A DNA stretch of 7,357 bases from Selenomonas sp. AE3005 (GTDB taxonomy: Bacteria; Bacillota; Negativicutes; Selenomonadales; Selenomonadaceae): the NCBI RefSeq assembly GCF_905233635.1, contig NZ_CAJODG010000082.1:1-7357 (forward strand), in the 5' to 3' direction. The notes under the pieces are model-generated. The model saw only the letters and a program-made list of their open reading frames with translations. It ran no database searches and was not told where the DNA came from. Positions 1-5,756 of the stretch are shown here, in pieces; position 1 is the stretch's first letter; each line of letters starts with the position of its first letter. A program made the translations under genes and the position numbers.

Positions 1-138
1 CGTATCAAAATAGGTAAAGCCTGCCGCCAGAAATTTATCCACCATCACCTTGACCTGCTCAACGTCAATTTCCTCGCCTTTTTTCGGCAGACGCATCAGG
101 CCGAACCCCAGTTTTTTGATTTGCTCTCCTAAATACAT
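1..138 (-). CDS. Aldo/keto reductase, N-terminal part (cut by window edge)
   Basis: The 46 visible codons read MYLGEQIKKLGFGLMRLP near the start and end in AAGFTYFDT. This is the usual beginning of a bacterial aldo/keto reductase: the first TIM-barrel strand with LGFGLMRLP, then the GFTYFDTA element that carries the catalytic Asp. Such enzymes reduce aldehydes or ketones with NAD(P)H in the cytoplasm; the substrate cannot be read from this fragment. The ATG is preceded by GGAGG (146-150), which overlaps the stop codon of the upstream hydrolase gene. Only 11 bp separate the two genes, so they are almost certainly co-transcribed from the MerR-type promoter at 1311-1341. The catalytic Tyr/Lys/His residues lie outside the window, so integrity is unknown. 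Confidence 0.88.
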   Translation of the reverse strand, partial: MYLGEQIKKLGFGLMRLPKKGEEIDVEQVKVMVDKFLAAGFTYFDT

Positions 139-149
139 CGTAAAGCCTC

Positions 150-1274
150 CTATTCCATATTCTCCCACCACGGGCCAAACTGCTCATTTTTCTGGCCGTC
201 AATATAGGCCAGTTCCCCTATCTCAGGAGTCACCAGCTTATAATTTTTGTCACGGCTGGCCTTTGTCAGCTCCCTATAAGGTTCCTGCCAAGGGTGCCGT
301 GACAGGGCAAACTTGCCGCCATGGGCAGGCAGGAGCTGCTTTGCCCCTGCATCCTCGGCTGCCTGCGCTGTTTCTTCCGGCAGCATGTGAATGGCATGCC
401 AGGCCATGTTGTACTGGCCGTTTTCACCGAGCATCATATCAAAACCGCCAAACTTCTGACCAATGGCCTTGAAATGCTCACCATAGCCGCCATCTCCCGT
501 ATAATAGACCTTGCGTTGCGGCGTAACAAAGGCAAAGCCGCACCACAATGTCGGATTTGGCGTCAGAAAACGCCCGGAAAAATGCTGTGAGGGCAGCACA
601 TGTACGGATAAATCAGCCGCCAGTTTGATTTCCGTGTCCCAATCTTCTTCGTGCAGCAATTCTTTCGCAAAGCCCCAGCCTTCCAAATATTCCCCCACAC
701 CTAAAGGACAGACAATATTTTTCACCTTTGGCTTTAACGCCATTATCGTAGGATAGTCCAGATGGTCCCAATGGTCATGGGAGATAGCCAATACATCTAT
801 CGCTGGCATATCCTCTGCAGTATATACATTGCTGCCCGGAAAAGCCTTGTTGATAAAAAACAGCGGCGAGGCATAGGGGCTGAACACGGGGTCAATTAAA
901 ATGCGATAGCCACCCAGCTGCATAAAGAAACTGGAATGCCCGAGCCAGACCACCACATCATCATGCGGATTCAAACTGCGCAAATCCGTTTTCTTGGACA
1001 ACATCACCTGTTTTGGAGATAAATGCGACTTATCCCCAAACAGGAATTTCGCCATAGCCACAAAACGGTTTTCGCCATTTTGTTCATTCATAACCTGTAC
1101 GGGGACAAGATTTTGAAACCTGCCATTCACATAATGAGGTGATGCCTCCAGCCGTGCCAGGCGTTCTCCCTGTGGCAGCCGGCCAAATTCCGGACGCTGG
1201 GTAAACAGCACACCACCGCCAGTTAATAAGCCCAAGGTTCCCAAACCTCCCATGATAAAAATTCTTCTGTTCAT
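150..1274 (-). CDS. MBL-fold metallo-hydrolase, NAPE-PLD/UlaG-like (COG2220 type), with Tat-like leader
   Basis: This 374-residue protein of the metallo-beta-lactamase superfamily shows the full metal-binding set: SHDHWDH (His166, His168, Asp170, His171), His231 in SQHFSGR, Asp261 in TGDGGYG and His318 in PAHGG. The order and the HMLPEE segment near 296-301 resemble the NAPE-PLD/UlaG-like branch rather than true beta-lactamases, so a phosphodiester, lactone or other ester substrate is more likely; the actual substrate is unknown. The N-terminus MNRRIFIMGG followed by a glycine/leucine-rich stretch to about residue 24 resembles a Tat leader or a membrane anchor, so the enzyme probably acts outside the cytoplasm. 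AGGAG lies 6 bp before the ATG. It is the first gene of a unit with the aldo/keto reductase at 1-138. Confidence 0.88.
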   Translation of the reverse strand: MNRRIFIMGGLGTLGLLTGGGVLFTQRPEFGRLPQGERLARLEASPHYVNGRFQNLVPVQVMNEQNGENRFVAMAKFLFGDKSHLSPKQVMLSKKTDLRSLNPHDDVVVWLGHSSFFMQLGGYRILIDPVFSPYASPLFFINKAFPGSNVYTAEDMPAIDVLAISHDHWDHLDYPTIMALKPKVKNIVCPLGVGEYLEGWGFAKELLHEEDWDTEIKLAADLSVHVLPSQHFSGRFLTPNPTLWCGFAFVTPQRKVYYTGDGGYGEHFKAIGQKFGGFDMMLGENGQYNMAWHAIHMLPEETAQAAEDAGAKQLLPAHGGKFALSRHPWQEPYRELTKASRDKNYKLVTPEIGELAYIDGQKNEQFGPWWENME

Positions 1275-1310
1275 TATATTCTCCTGCCAATAATTTCTCT
1301 ATTGCTTTTA

Positions 1311-1341
1311 ATTCTAACACTTTGAGCATACTTCAAGTCAA
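1311..1341 (-). promoter_or_regulatory. MerR-type promoter (19-bp spacer) for the hydrolase/reductase unit
   Basis: On the minus strand, -35 TTGACT (1336-1341) and -10 TAGAAT (1311-1316) are separated by 19 bp instead of 17. The spacer contains the imperfect dyad CTTGAAG-TATG-CTCAAAG. Over-long spacers holding a dyad are the hallmark of promoters that MerR-family regulators activate by untwisting DNA. The same arrangement occurs at 2298-2328. The predicted start of transcription is about 30 nt before the ATG at 1274. Confidence 0.75.
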
Positions 1342-1359
1342 GAAAAATCCCCTTAAAGC

Positions 1360-1391
1360 AAAAAGAGCTTGCAATCATGCAAGCTCTTTTT
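1360..1391 (-). terminator. Intrinsic terminator after the decarboxylase-cupin gene
   Basis: This is a perfect inverted repeat of 14 bp per arm around a 4-nt loop (1374-1377), with A5 on one side and T5 on the other. Read on the minus strand it begins about 10 bp after the stop codon at 1401 and ends in a U-run. Being symmetric, it could also stop transcripts from the other direction. It insulates the cupin gene from the MerR-type promoter immediately downstream. Confidence 0.9.
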
Positions 1392-1400
1392 GTTTACCTC

Positions 1401-2279
1401 TTACGGCAGTTTGTTATATTCATTTTCCGCTACCGGCTCACACCATTCATTGGAAGTGTTTTCGCCCGGCACTTCGATGGCTATATGCTGGAAAGCAGAA
1501 TCCTTGGCTGCACCATGCCAATGTTTGACATTAGCCGGAATATGCACGACATCGCCGGTCTTTAATTCCTGTGCCGGCTTGCCCCATTCCTGATACCAGC
1601 CACGGCCAGCCGTCACTAAAAGCATCTGTCCGCCGCCTTTAGCCGCATGATGGATATGCCAGTGATTACGGCAGCCAGGTTCAAAGGTTACATTGCCGAT
1701 AACCACCTGTTCCGTGGAAATCATATTGAGGTAGCTTTTGCCGTCAAAATACTGGGCATAGTTGACATTTTCGCCGCCCACCGGGAACATACTGGTTTCT
1801 TTGATAGTTGCTAAATCCATATTATTACTTCCTTTGTCAGCTTTATTATTCGCAGACGGCTCATTATAAACCTCTTTCGCCAGGTTAAAAGCCGCCCAGG
1901 CCTTAGGCCAGCCGGCATAGAAACCAAGCTGCGTGATGACTTCCGCCATTTCTTCCTTAGTCACACCATTTTTCTTGGCTGACTGCAGATGGTATTTCAA
2001 CGAGCTGTCCACCATGCCGCTGGCGACCAAGGCCGAAACGGTCACAATACTGCGGTCATGCAGAGATAAAATGTCATTCTTCGACCAAACCTCGCCAAAG
2101 AGAATATCATCATTGTAGCGGGCAAAGTCCGGGGCAAAGTCCCCTAACTGCTGCCGGCCGGCGGTCTGCGTCACATTTACTGCTTTTTTCGTCTGTGTCA
2201 TAGCTGCCTCCGTATATGCCAAATTCGTCATCATCATTCCTGCTGCCAGTACTGCAGCGATTATCTTGTTATTTTTCAT
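1401..2279 (-). CDS. Carboxymuconolactone decarboxylase-cupin fusion with signal peptide
   Basis: This 292-residue protein has three parts. Residues 1-26 form a Sec-type signal peptide (KNNK, hydrophobic core, TEAA before the probable cut). Residues about 47-140 are a carboxymuconolactone-decarboxylase (CMD) domain, recognisable by LSLHDRSIVTVSALVASG and ITQLGFYAGWPKAWAAF; it lacks the CxxC of AhpD-type peroxidases. After an Asn/Lys linker (141-155), residues about 165-275 form a cupin with HWHIHH (206-211), a Gln where the metal-binding Glu is usual (218), and the second motif GDVVHIPANVKHWHG with His253/His255. Fusions of these two domains occur in bacteria, but the reaction is unproven. 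AAAGGAGG lies just ahead of the ATG, and the predicted leader is only about 12 nt. It is transcribed alone from the MerR-type promoter at 2298-2328. Confidence 0.88.
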   Translation of the reverse strand: MKNNKIIAAVLAAGMMMTNLAYTEAAMTQTKKAVNVTQTAGRQQLGDFAPDFARYNDDILFGEVWSKNDILSLHDRSIVTVSALVASGMVDSSLKYHLQSAKKNGVTKEEMAEVITQLGFYAGWPKAWAAFNLAKEVYNEPSANNKADKGSNNMDLATIKETSMFPVGGENVNYAQYFDGKSYLNMISTEQVVIGNVTFEPGCRNHWHIHHAAKGGGQMLLVTAGRGWYQEWGKPAQELKTGDVVHIPANVKHWHGAAKDSAFQHIAIEVPGENTSNEWCEPVAENEYNKLP

Positions 2280-2297
2280 AGTGCCTCCTTTACACTC

Positions 2298-2328
2298 ATA
2301 CTAGCACTTGGAGTTTACTTCAAGTCAA
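2298..2328 (-). promoter_or_regulatory. MerR-type promoter (19-bp spacer) for the decarboxylase-cupin gene
   Basis: Minus-strand -35 TTGACT (2323-2328) and -10 TAGTAT (2298-2303) are 19 bp apart. The spacer carries the dyad CTTGAAG-TAAA-CTCCAAG, with one mismatch between the arms. It matches the promoter at 1311-1341 nearly base for base, including the flanking CTTGA. The dyad resembles operators of aldehyde-responsive MerR regulators (AdhR/NmlR type); that comparison is from memory of the family. Confidence 0.8.
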
Positions 2329-2336
2329 GCAGAATT

Positions 2337-2642
2337 TTACTGCATGCCTTGCGGTGCATTTTTCATCCATACCTGTTCTTTTTTATTGCCGTCATGTGTA
2401 TTCTGCGCCATTACCCCTACGAGCTTATACGGTATATAAAGTTCTTCCAAATAAGATATATCTTCAGCAGATAATCTAAGTTCTGTGGCCTTGGCCTGCT
2501 GGCAGGCATAGCAGTTGGCAATACCGATATAACGGACTTTTCCTGCCTTAACCTGCCTGTTCAAGCCATCTAAAATATCGTAAACAGGTGTCTGATAGTC
2601 CCACATATGATAGATATATAAATCAACATAGTCAGTGGATTT
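2337..2642 (-). pseudogene. Aldo/keto reductase remnant with internal deletion
   Basis: Read on the minus strand, the open frame begins directly after two stop codons with KSTDYVDLYIYHMWDY, the middle of an aldo/keto reductase barrel, and continues through AGKVRYIGIANCYACQ. It then jumps without a frameshift to a C-terminal segment, LSAEDISYLEELYIPYKLVG, and ends at 2337. The first about 110 residues, with the catalytic residues, and roughly 130-150 residues between the two segments are missing compared with a normal enzyme of about 320 residues. An in-frame ATG at 2606 exists, but no ribosome site or barrel core does, so it is called a decayed gene. It lies in the same frame as, and directly after, the DMT transporter stop codon. 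Confidence 0.8.
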
Positions 2643-2645
2643 TTA

Positions 2646-3560
2646 TTACCTGCAGCTTTTGGCCAATTTTTCCGCAGCAGTTGTATTGCCGCCTTTCATA
2701 GCCAGCAGCACACCAATGGCAATGAGTACAAAACCAGGAATAAAATAGCTGGTCATATTTTCACCAAGCAGCAGCCAGCCTAGAATTGTACCAACCAGCG
2801 GTTGAAAGAACATAAACAGGCCACCTATGGACGCGTCCATATATGTCAGGCCCTTGCTCCATAGAACGAATCCGGCCGTAGTGGATATTATACCAACATA
2901 AAGTACCGAACCACATATCTGCGGCACAGCTAAAGCAGCGTAATCAGCCTCATTTGCCAGCCACCATATACCATAGGGGCTCAACATCAAAAACGCGATG
3001 AGTACGCTGTAAAAAGTCAGCGTAAAGACCGAATAACGGCTAAGCAGTTTCACAAGTATGGACATCAACGCCCAGGTAATAGCCGCTACTAACAGGTATA
3101 CACCACCCAGAAGGCTGCCGGTTTGCAAATTCCCCGGGTCAACTACAATAAGCAGCACGCCAATGGTTGCCAGTACTACTGACAGCAGACGGCTGAAATT
3201 AAACCGCTCATGCAGAATCAAGCAGCCAAACACCACCATGAATGCCGGGGTAGCTGCCGTTATCACCGAGCCCATCTGCGCTGAAGTCAGCATGGTTCCC
3301 GATTCTTGCGTGACAATGGACAGTGTCTGACCAGTCAACGCGGAAATAAGCAGGAGTTTCCAGTCCCTGCGCTCAATTTTCCAGGAAATCTTTTGATAAT
3401 GCATGATAAGCAATAGCGGCACAAGCGCCACACCATACCGCAGCCACACCAAAGCCACTGGTGTAATCACGCCTACGGTCAGGCGGACCGCAATAAACAT
3501 AGCGCCCCAAATACTGCCGGCCAGCGACAAGAGCAGCGAGCCAATTAGTAAATTACGCAA
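2646..3560 (-). CDS. DMT-family (EamA) transporter
   Basis: This is a 304-residue integral membrane protein with about ten hydrophobic segments in two EamA repeats. The first starts SLAGSIWGAMFIAVRL and ends near GVLLIVVDPGN; the second starts about GVYLLVAAITWALMSILV and ends GFVLIAIGVLLAMKG. Members export metabolites, amino acids or drugs, and the substrate cannot be read. The open frame extends upstream to 3707, into the MFS gene. I chose TTG at 3560 because AAGGAG stands 9 bp before it, it gives the normal family length, and it places the first membrane helix at the N-terminus. It follows the MFS gene after 40 bp, so they are probably one transcript. Confidence 0.87.
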   Translation of the reverse strand: MRNLLIGSLLLSLAGSIWGAMFIAVRLTVGVITPVALVWLRYGVALVPLLLIMHYQKISWKIERRDWKLLLISALTGQTLSIVTQESGTMLTSAQMGSVITAATPAFMVVFGCLILHERFNFSRLLSVVLATIGVLLIVVDPGNLQTGSLLGGVYLLVAAITWALMSILVKLLSRYSVFTLTFYSVLIAFLMLSPYGIWWLANEADYAALAVPQICGSVLYVGIISTTAGFVLWSKGLTYMDASIGGLFMFFQPLVGTILGWLLLGENMTSYFIPGFVLIAIGVLLAMKGGNTTAAEKLAKSCR

Positions 3561-3600
3561 AAATATTTTCTCCTTGTATATGATGTTTGCAGCGTCATTG

Positions 3601-4818
3601 TTATAAAACTTTTTTATATACATGACGGGCAATAACCAGCTGCAAAGCCACAAGCCCCGCCAGCAGGCCAAAGGCAGCATACAGACTGGTGGCATGAGCC
3701 AGGACACCGATTGCCGCCGGCCCCATCAGGATTCCTAAATATCCTAAAGTGCTTACTGCCGGCACCGCCAGGCCAATGGGCATATCCTGCTGTCTGCCCA
3801 ACAGCGAGAAAAACACCGGCACGACATTGGCACTGCCTACACCAATGGCAAAAAATCCGACATATAGCAGCCAGGTCACTGGCGTAAAAATCACCGCCAG
3901 AAATCCCATAAAGGCCAGCATACTGCCGCCTAAAACAATTATTTTCTGTCCGAGTTTCTGTACCAGTTTGTCCCCCATCAGGCGCATAACCAGCATAGCT
4001 GCGGAAAAAACTGTAAAACCTGTACCGGCCATTGACATGTCAAAGCCGCGCACCGTGGTCAAAAACACGCCACTCCAGTCCATAATGGCCCCCTCCACCA
4101 GGAAGGCAATACAGGCGATAATGCCGACAAAAGCCACAATCCCCTTGGGCATAGCCAACATTTTTCCTCCGGCATCGCCGCCATAGGGCAGTAAAAAACG
4201 AGAAAAGAACAAGGTGACAACGGTCATTATCGCTGCCGCAATAATCGTAGATAACGCAGGCGTCAGTCCCAGCCAGCCTACCCAGACACCAAAAAGGCCA
4301 GCGCCGGCAAAGCCGCCCACACTCCACAGCGCATGCATGCCGGACATCAACCGCCTGCCAGAGGCTTTTTCCACAATGACCGCCTGTACATTGGCCACTA
4401 CATCAATACAGCCCATAATCGCGCCAAACAACAATAGCACGGGTATAGCCAGCAGTATTTCTCCCACCTGGCTGAGCAAAAACAACAGCAAAGCAAAGGA
4501 AATACTGGCAAAAGTCAGCACACGGCGGCACCCGAGCCTTACTGCCGCCGCCCCCGACAGAGGCATGGTCAGCAAGGAGCCCACACCGATACATAACAGG
4601 AGCAGCCCCAAAACATCTTCACCAACAACCAGCCGCTCACGCAGCAATGGCACAAGCGGTGCCCATGATGCCGCACCAAAGCCCCCTACAAAAAATATGG
4701 CACGCGTGGCATGCTGCGTCCACTTGTCTGCCGGATTAAAGTCAGCCGCTTGTAACGTATAAGTTCTTCTATTATAGAAGTTACTTAAACAGAACGCAAG
4801 TGCTACGGAACGAAACAT
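3601..4818 (-). CDS. MFS transporter, YbjJ-like; 5' end uncertain
   Basis: The product is 405 residues with about twelve membrane segments. Signature pieces are GFGAASWAPLVPLLRERL in the first helix region, IMGCIDVVANVQAV, LMSGMHALWSVGG, and near the end NVVPVFFSLLGRQ with STLGYLGILMGPAAIG. These fit the YbjJ-like branch of the major facilitator superfamily; its substrates are not settled. The only in-frame ATG before the first helix is at 4818, but no Shine-Dalgarno sequence precedes it. It overlaps the end of the transposase stub (4803-4952), and a good promoter sequence lies inside the reading frame at 4771-4799. The first roughly 25 codons may thus be non-native, created by the neighbouring rearrangement. 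The downstream partner is the DMT transporter. Confidence 0.85.
   Translation of the reverse strand: MFRSVALAFCLSNFYNRRTYTLQAADFNPADKWTQHATRAIFFVGGFGAASWAPLVPLLRERLVVGEDVLGLLLLCIGVGSLLTMPLSGAAAVRLGCRRVLTFASISFALLLFLLSQVGEILLAIPVLLLFGAIMGCIDVVANVQAVIVEKASGRRLMSGMHALWSVGGFAGAGLFGVWVGWLGLTPALSTIIAAAIMTVVTLFFSRFLLPYGGDAGGKMLAMPKGIVAFVGIIACIAFLVEGAIMDWSGVFLTTVRGFDMSMAGTGFTVFSAAMLVMRLMGDKLVQKLGQKIIVLGGSMLAFMGFLAVIFTPVTWLLYVGFFAIGVGSANVVPVFFSLLGRQQDMPIGLAVPAVSTLGYLGILMGPAAIGVLAHATSLYAAFGLLAGLVALQLVIARHVYKKVL
4771..4799 (-). promoter_or_regulatory. Candidate sigma-70 promoter for the MFS/DMT unit, with dyad over the -10
   Basis: On the minus strand, TTGCGT (4794-4799), a 17-bp spacer and a perfect TATAAT (4771-4776). 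The -10 is embedded in a perfect 15-bp palindrome CTTCTATAATAGAAG (4766-4780), flanked by further AAGT/ACTT half-sites, which would suit a repressor. It falls inside the annotated 5' end of the MFS frame, and no normal start codon follows in frame before the first membrane helix, so its role is unclear. Confidence 0.5.
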
Positions 4819-4952
4819 AGCTTATTCATAAAAATATTATAGTCCGGTTCCATCTGGACGGTTGCGAAGCATTTGTCATTTTCTACCATGTAGCAGGAAA
4901 GAGTGTAATTTGAAGAGTGGACATCCATTCCAACATATACTATACTTTTCAT
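4803..4952 (-). pseudogene. IS110-family transposase, N-terminal stub
   Basis: From the ATG at 4952 the frame reads MKSIVYVGMDVHSSNYTLSC and continues to MEPDYNIFMNKL before stopping at 4803. The YVGMDVHSSNYTLSCY stretch is the start of the RuvC-like DEDD domain of IS110-family transposases, with the first acidic catalytic residue at Asp10. Only about 45 of roughly 400 residues remain, so it is inactive. The likely break lies near 4820-4830, where IS-like sequence meets the MFS upstream region. GGAGG precedes the ATG. A longer frame from a GTG at 5006 is open but starts inside a hairpin arm and is not preferred. Confidence 0.8.
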
Positions 4953-5020
4953 AGGTGACCTCCATTTGTATGCGGTAAATCCACGATGCTTGCAATTGGA
5001 GGTCACTACATATTATCTAA
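4820..5020 (-). mobile_element. IS110-family element remnant (left end plus start of transposase)
   Basis: The remnant comprises the transposase stub and about 68 bp of upstream sequence, up to the point (5020/5021) where the esterase-like segment begins abruptly. In this family the non-coding left end precedes the transposase and can encode the bridge RNA; 68 bp is short for that, so the left end may be truncated too. The right end is absent. IS110 elements lack conventional terminal inverted repeats, so the boundaries are inferred only from where similarity to other genes starts. Confidence 0.55.
4955..5006 (-). promoter_or_regulatory. Hairpin sequestering the transposase ribosome site
   Basis: Two 14-nt arms (4955-4968 and 4993-5006) pair with a single mismatch around a 24-nt loop. 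Read on the minus strand, the second arm contains GGAGGTCAC, the Shine-Dalgarno sequence of the transposase start at 4952, and the first arm contains its complement GTGACCTCC. Transcripts running in from outside would fold and hide the ribosome site, a known way for insertion sequences to limit transposase synthesis. Confidence 0.6.
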
Positions 5021-5133
5021 AATGTCCGCGAATTTATCGGTTTGGTAAGCTGCCCAAAGGGAGAACAAATCCGCCAGCGAATATCCCCCCAGATAATAGA
5101 GTTTGCTTTCGTCCTGACAGAGCTTTAGGATTT
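5021..5133 (-). pseudogene. Esterase gene fragment (paralogous to 6842-7357)
   Basis: These 113 bases align without gaps to 7148-7260, with about 14 differences by hand count. Translated on the minus strand they give ILKLCQDESKLYYLGGYSL and continue through LFSLWAAYQTDKFADI, including the nucleophile motif G-Y-S-L-A of the alpha/beta-hydrolase fold. Nothing of the enzyme remains on either side: on the left it runs into IS110-type sequence with a stop codon, and on the right similarity fades after 5133. It is a relic of a second esterase copy in the same orientation as the one at the right edge. Confidence 0.85.
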
Positions 5134-5218
5134 AGGGATGCTGCAACCTGGATGGTCAGGCATCTTTTATTCCCCAACCTCAATAAGCGATTTTACAGCT
5201 TCATGACTGGTCAAAATA

Positions 5219-5227
5219 TGCTATAAT
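5219..5227 (+). promoter_or_regulatory. Extended -10 promoter of the marR-type gene
   Basis: TGC-TATAAT gives an extended -10 with a perfect hexamer, 29 bp before the ATG at 5257. The -35 is poor (TTCATG-like at 5200-5205), as is common with extended -10 promoters. The 7-bp inverted arms ATGACTG (5203-5209) and CAGTCAT (5233-5239) bracket it symmetrically and could be a regulator site. From 5134 to 5200 I see no other gene or signal. Confidence 0.55.
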
Positions 5228-5256
5228 GATTTCAGTCATCTAATAAGGAGAATGTT

Positions 5257-5682
5257 ATGCTACAAGAAACCACAGGCTATATCATTTGCCGTACAGCTCG
5301 CAAGATTCATCAGTTCATGACAAAAGTATTAGCCGATTATGACATCACCCCAGAACAATGGGTGGTGTTGCAAATTGTCAGCAAGGAGAAAAACCTTTCT
5401 CAACAAGAATTAGCTGCGCGCTTGGAAAAAGACAAAAACAGCACCAAAGCTTTGGTGGACAGACTGATAAAAAAAGAATTATTGACCCGTCAAAAAGATG
5501 ACAGCGATAAACGGTTCTATAAGCTGCAAGCCACCCCCGCTGGTATCTTTCTCACTAAGGAACTGGCAAAACTTGACTATGACTTTATGCGGGAAACCGA
5601 ATCCGGGCTTACAGACGAGGAATTAACCAGCTTTACAAAAACCCTCACTAGACTGGAAGAAAAAATCACGGCTAAGCTGTGA
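5257..5682 (+). CDS. MarR-family transcriptional regulator
   Basis: This 141-residue protein has the MarR layout: N-terminal dimerisation helix (1-28), a winged helix-turn-helix at about 32-98 with QQELAARLEKDKNSTKALVDR as the second and recognition helices, and the wing DDSDKRFYKLQATPAG, then C-terminal dimerisation helices. MarR proteins are dimeric repressors released by phenolic, oxidant or drug ligands. The only cysteine (Cys11) lies in the first helix, a region where OhrR-type members carry their peroxide-sensing Cys. It is about one helical turn away from the OhrR position, so oxidant sensing is only a possibility. AAGGAG sits 6 bp before the ATG. The palindromes immediately downstream (5698-5739) are its probable operators, controlling the hydrolase gene at 5757. 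Confidence 0.93.
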   Translation: MLQETTGYIICRTARKIHQFMTKVLADYDITPEQWVVLQIVSKEKNLSQQELAARLEKDKNSTKALVDRLIKKELLTRQKDDSDKRFYKLQATPAGIFLTKELAKLDYDFMRETESGLTDEELTSFTKTLTRLEEKITAKL

Positions 5683-5689
5683 TTTTTTT
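5660..5689 (+). terminator. Intrinsic terminator overlapping the end of the MarR gene
   Basis: A stem with A6 on the left, the arms AATCACGGCT / AGCTGTGATT (one G-U pair) and T7 on the right is centred at 5674, inside the last codons. It would separate basal regulator transcription from the hydrolase gene, which has its own promoter right after it. With a very short loop the innermost pairs would be open. Confidence 0.75.
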
Positions 5690-5690
5690 C

Positions 5691-5719
5691 TTGGCAATAG
5701 TATGTCAACGTACTATTGT
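5691..5719 (+). promoter_or_regulatory. Promoter of the B3-like hydrolase gene
   Basis: TTGGCA (5691-5696), a 17-bp spacer and TATTGT (5714-5719) make a plausible sigma-70 promoter about 38 bp before the start codon. The spacer and the -10 are covered by the first palindrome, and the second palindrome occupies the transcription start region, so a bound repressor would block it. Confidence 0.65.
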
Positions 5720-5739
5720 ATTAGTATGTTAACATACTA
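5698..5739 (+). promoter_or_regulatory. Tandem MarR-type operators
   Basis: There are two copies of one 18-bp palindrome: TAGTATGTCAACGTACTA (5698-5715) and the perfect TAGTATGTTAACATACTA (5722-5739). They differ at two bases, and their centres are 24 bp apart. Size and symmetry fit MarR dimers, and the gene for such a protein lies directly upstream. No third copy was seen elsewhere in the window. Confidence 0.8.
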
Positions 5740-5756
5740 TTGTCAGGAGGCATCTA

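Noticed and set aside
50..472. 140-codon plus-strand open frame near the left edge
   Set aside because: It crosses the junction of two solid minus-strand genes and has low-complexity composition typical of a shadow frame.
3561..3707. Upstream extension of the DMT transporter frame
   Set aside because: It overlaps the MFS coding end and has no ribosome site at its ATGs, whereas the TTG at 3560 has AAGGAG at proper distance and gives the normal length.
3749..4186. 145-codon plus-strand open frame
   Set aside because: It is antisense to conserved MFS helices, has no ribosome site of note and shows no family resemblance.
4214..4762. 182-codon open frame on the plus strand opposite the MFS gene
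   Set aside because: It is rich in Thr, Pro, Ser and Ala with no recognisable domain, and it mirrors the codon pattern of the well-supported membrane protein on the other strand.
5134..5200. Possible continuation of the esterase relic or another minus-strand fragment (frame containing TSHEAVKSLIEVGE)
   Set aside because: Similarity to the right copy fades after 5133, and the short frame is bounded by stops with no recognisable match.
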